Source: MAG-120531 sp038125995
Lineage (GTDB): Bacteria; Bacteroidota; Bacteroidia; Flavobacteriales; Flavobacteriaceae
Direction of reading: 5' to 3'
Assembly (NCBI GenBank): GCA_038125995.1
Contig: JAYPEX010000005.1
Coordinates: 86,123 to 150,122, forward strand
Length of the DNA: 64,000 bases
The notes beneath the pieces are model-generated. The model saw only the letters and a list, made by a program, of their open reading frames with translations, did no database searches and was not told where the DNA came from. Below, one piece after another: positions 62,091-64,000 of this stretch; position 1 is the first letter of the stretch, and the number at the start of each line of letters is the position of its first letter. A program made the translations under genes and the position numbers.

Positions 62091-62516
62091 ATGAGAAAGT
62101 TTTTATTGACAACCGGAGCCTTAGTAGCAAGTTTAATGAGCATTGCAGCGGTTCAACCTAAAGAAGAAACTAAAGTTACAACAGAGTGCTGTAACACCCC
62201 TATAGATGTTACAGGATCAAATTCAGTTGATGAGATCAGTATGGAGATTTTTGGAATTTGGCAAACCTTAGACAATGAGTTTGTACAAATTACAAGAGAC
62301 ATGGATTACAAGATTACGTTCATGAGAGTGGCTAAAACGAAAGCTTTATTAGCTAAAGGATTTATCTCTGGAGATCAATCTACGTTATCGATTGAGCGAA
62401 CGTATCCAGTTGAAGAGACCTACAGTTCTCAATATGTTTTTTCTCCAAGTAAGAAAACCTTGGTAATTATGAAGCCTAATTCTAATGAGGCTTGGGTACT
62501 TCATAAAGTACAGTAA
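62091..62516 (+). CDS. Small secreted protein of unknown function
   Basis: A 141-residue exported protein (signal peptide about 1-20). The mature part has a Cys-Cys pair (TECCNTP), then a compact beta-rich domain with MEIFGIWQTLDNEFVQITRDMDY, LLAKGFISGDQSTLSIERTYP and KTLVIMKPNSNEAWVLHKVQ. This resembles small lipocalin-like stress proteins, but I cannot name the family. It is divergent from the AraC regulator, which may control it, and has its own strong terminator, so it is monocistronic. Confidence 0.8.
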   Translation: MRKFLLTTGALVASLMSIAAVQPKEETKVTTECCNTPIDVTGSNSVDEISMEIFGIWQTLDNEFVQITRDMDYKITFMRVAKTKALLAKGFISGDQSTLSIERTYPVEETYSSQYVFSPSKKTLVIMKPNSNEAWVLHKVQ

Positions 62517-62564
62517 CACTTAAAGAAATTACGTTTAAGTAATATTAGTTTATTTGTTTGTAAG

Positions 62565-62589
62565 CGCCCCTTTTTGGGGCGTTTTTTTT
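62565..62589 (+). terminator. Terminator of the small secreted protein gene
   Basis: CGCCCC (62565-62570), five-T loop, GGGGCG (62576-62581), followed by eight T (62582-62589). Confidence 0.92.
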
Positions 62590-62619
62590 GATATTGATGA
62601 AGTGGTTTTCTATGATTTT

Positions 62620-62640
62620 TGATCCCTAAATTAGGGATCA
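62620..62640. repeat. 21-bp perfect palindrome
   Basis: Arms TGATCCCTAA (62620-62629) and TTAGGGATCA (62631-62640) around a single central A. It may be a protein-binding site, or a hairpin (7-base stem, TAAATTA loop) with a T-run starting 7 bases later. Confidence 0.7.
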
Positions 62641-62739
62641 TTATACTTTTTTTGCCTGAAGTTATACAATTCTTGTAGCGCTGCTTAAAATGTATAATAA
62701 ATGGTAAAAATTCACAGCAAGGATCACGGTAGTTGCGAC

Positions 62740-62880
62740 TATATTTGTTGTATAAATAATGGCTGTCAAACAATTCTTCAACTTCAAGACAGTCTTTTTA
62801 GTTAATAGGAAAGTCTTTTAAATAAGATTTTTGTTTAGTTTGTTTGTTTGTTATAACGCCCCTTTTCTAAGGGGCGTTTT
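62740..62880 (+). ncRNA. Candidate small transcript (sRNA or leader of a 20-residue peptide)
   Basis: A promoter-like TATATTTG box (62740-62747) and a strong terminator (62855-62880) bound about 125 bases of plus-strand sequence without a normal gene. A short frame at 62759-62821 would encode MAVKQFFNFKTVFLVNRKVF. Expression is inferred only from these signals. Confidence 0.3.
62855..62880 (+). terminator. Second GC-rich terminator, related to the first
   Basis: AACGCCCCTT (62855-62864), loop TTCT, AAGGGGCGTT (62869-62878), ending in TTTT. Stem core and the TTTGTTTG-rich sequence ahead of it resemble the terminator at 62565-62589. On the minus strand no T-run follows, so it is probably not the terminator of the isomerase gene at 62961. 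Confidence 0.8.
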
Positions 62881-62960
62881 ACTTTAAGGATTCTTTACAA
62901 TTTGAACACTTTGGTTTAAACGTATCAGATGTGTTATCGATGGAAAACTTTTAAAATGGA

Positions 62961-63944
62961 TTAAGAGCTCTTAATAGCATTGATGAAATCCAAACAGCGT
63001 TTTACTTCTTGAACAGCATCTGAACCCTCGGGAACTTGGTATTCCAATTCAATCGTTATTGGAAATTGATAGCCATTGTCGCGAATCAAATTGATCACAT
63101 CGGCAATCGGAGTGTCTCCTGTTCCCCAAACTAAATTAGCACCACCATTGCTTTCTCTTTGGCGATCTTTTAAGTGCATGCTAGCAATTAAATCGTGCTT
63201 GTCTTTGATGATTTGTAATGGATGTTCGTTTTCTGCCGCTATGTAATGTCCAAAATCAAGATTAAGTCTGTTTGCTGAAGATTGGCTTAGTGCTGTGTCC
63301 CAAAGTGTTTGGGTTTGTTGCATATGACCGTGGTAAGCCACCAGAATTCCCTCTTCCTCTCCGAGCTTACCTAAACGTGCAGTGTGCTCATCGTCGGATG
63401 GATGTTCAAGGGTGATATGAGTTGCACCAAGAGCTTTAGCGGCTTTCATTCCATATCGAATATCATCGTCAGTATTGTCTTTTCCAAAAACACTAGGCTT
63501 GAATGCAAAGATGGAAATACCAGCTTGATTGTATAAGTTTCTCAGCTCTTCAAATTTTGAGTAATCTACGTTTTTACGCCATTCTTGAACTTCGAGATTG
63601 TAAGCTTGCATTTCTTCTGCAATCACTAAGGCCAATTCTTTTTCCTCATCGGTGAGTTCTTGTTTTCTCCACTGTTTGATCATCACTGAACGTTTAGCTG
63701 GATCCGTCATAGGACTTTCAGGTGCTCCTGCATAAGGTTCTGCGTGATTTCCCATGAGTTCAACATTTTTAACTCCAGTTTGTTTAATGTATTCTAATAC
63801 GGCCAATGGACTTTGGTCTTCCATTGTTCTAAAGGAATAGGTTTGTACTCCAATTACGATATCTGGTTCAGATTGAGTATTACAAGAGCTACTAATAAAC
63901 GCTATTGTTGCTACTACAAGAAAAGATTTGAAAATATGTTTCAT
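62961..63944 (-). CDS. Lipoprotein sugar phosphate isomerase/epimerase-like TIM-barrel protein
   Basis: A 327-residue lipoprotein (Cys21 in FISSSC) with an AP-endonuclease-2-type barrel: VIGVQTYSFRTMEDQSPLAVLEYI, GVKNVELMGNH, LVAYHGHMQQTQTLWD, LNLDFGHYIAAEN, IASMHLKDRQRE and ITIELEYQVPEGSDAVQEVK (separate stretches). The His, Asp and Glu residues of the metal site are in place. It resembles the protein at 53410-54345 but is not a recent copy. A periplasmic isomerase or 3-keto-glycoside lyase role is possible; the substrate is unknown. Its promoter region lies at the window edge (63945-64000), where I see nothing definite. Confidence 0.86.
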   Translation of the reverse strand: MKHIFKSFLVVATIAFISSSCNTQSEPDIVIGVQTYSFRTMEDQSPLAVLEYIKQTGVKNVELMGNHAEPYAGAPESPMTDPAKRSVMIKQWRKQELTDEEKELALVIAEEMQAYNLEVQEWRKNVDYSKFEELRNLYNQAGISIFAFKPSVFGKDNTDDDIRYGMKAAKALGATHITLEHPSDDEHTARLGKLGEEEGILVAYHGHMQQTQTLWDTALSQSSANRLNLDFGHYIAAENEHPLQIIKDKHDLIASMHLKDRQRESNGGANLVWGTGDTPIADVINLIRDNGYQFPITIELEYQVPEGSDAVQEVKRCLDFINAIKSS

Positions 63945-64000
63945 GAGTGGGTAGGTGTTAGTTTGTTAATTTGATTGAATAACTAATATAAGACTTTTTT

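Larger units (their letters stand above)
62590..62960. other. Non-coding stretch between convergent genes
   Basis: No convincing long gene is present. The stretch holds a 21-bp palindrome (62620-62640), a -7-like box TATATTTG (62740-62747), a 20-codon open frame (62759-62821), a small hairpin CTGTC/GACAG (62763-62767 and 62788-62792) followed by T5, and a second GC-rich terminator (62855-62880). An open frame on the minus strand across 62501-62773 is not supported because it includes the first terminator. Confidence 0.6.

Noticed and set aside
62501..62773. Minus-strand open frame of 90 codons
   Set aside because: It crosses a strong terminator and the 21-bp palindrome, has a low-complexity basic composition and no family resemblance.
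1..64000. CRISPR array, tRNA or rRNA gene, insertion sequence or integrated element
   Set aside because: I looked for regular direct repeats, cloverleaf-type sequences, transposase or integrase motifs and terminal inverted repeats and found none I can support.

Overview
The window is an ordinary-looking chromosomal stretch from a member of the Bacteroidota, most likely a marine-type Flavobacteriaceae. The evidence is the AT-rich sequence, the many -7 boxes of the form TAnnTTTG, the near absence of Shine-Dalgarno motifs, and lineage-typical genes (DUF3127, DUF3098, DUF4271, DUF4296, DUF5916, a TonB-dependent receptor, GlgE). I cannot name the genus. I see no rRNA, tRNA, CRISPR array, insertion sequence or prophage. 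Coding density is very high and genes are packed into short operons.

Layout. 1-2.2 kb: a TPP riboswitch in front of a TonB-dependent receptor, probably the outer-membrane thiamine importer. 2.2-13.3 kb: housekeeping genes: a degenerate Rieske-like lipoprotein, greA, a HIT protein, an orphan histidine kinase, DUF3127, tag, a TonB-like protein, truB-uppP-DUF3098-ftsX, leuS-SemiSWEET and a zinc metallopeptidase. 13.3-18.9 kb: an Lrp regulator and a saccharopine dehydrogenase-like enzyme, DUF423, pckA (PEP carboxykinase), hemD and DUF4271. 19-21.5 kb: a GT2 glycosyltransferase, a dihydroorotase-like enzyme and a DUF4296 lipoprotein. 21.5-25.7 kb: a gluconate operon (PfkB kinase, gluconokinase, 6-phosphogluconate dehydrogenase, GntP permease). 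25.8-30.9 kb: a cytochrome c lipoprotein, a class V aminotransferase and a secreted Asp-box beta-propeller. 31-39.2 kb: an alpha-glucan cluster (glgE, maltokinase, glgB, GH31 alpha-glucosidase, stand-alone CBM48 protein). 39.3-41 kb: cysE-cysM. 41-47.3 kb: a PQQ dehydrogenase with an internal cytochrome c domain, a GDSL hydrolase, kynureninase, a DUF1080 protein and a NagX-like membrane protein. 47.3-51.2 kb: glycerol use (glpK, glpD, divergent glpF). 51.2-54.3 kb: a DUF5916 outer-membrane protein and a secreted TIM-barrel isomerase-like protein. 54.5-57.9 kb: an Nramp-related transporter with pxpA-pxpB-pxpC (5-oxoprolinase). 58-64 kb: a PHP phosphoesterase, a DUF2490/DUF4956/secreted-protein set behind an AraC regulator, a small secreted protein, a 444-bp non-coding stretch with two related terminators, and a second isomerase-like lipoprotein.

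The genes suggest a heterotroph that recycles carbon. It takes up gluconate and glycerol, runs gluconeogenesis through PckA, stores alpha-glucan through the maltose-1-phosphate route, salvages 5-oxoproline, and exports several sugar-modifying lipoproteins to the periplasm.

The observations I would follow first are: the Nramp-family protein beside pxpABC, which has lost the canonical metal-binding residues and may carry an organic substrate; the alpha-glucan cluster with its shared leader element and lone CBM48 protein; the DUF4956-DUF2490-secreted protein set without its usual VTC partner; the candidate expression platform of the TPP riboswitch; and the duplicated terminator region with a possible small RNA or 20-residue peptide near 62.8 kb.
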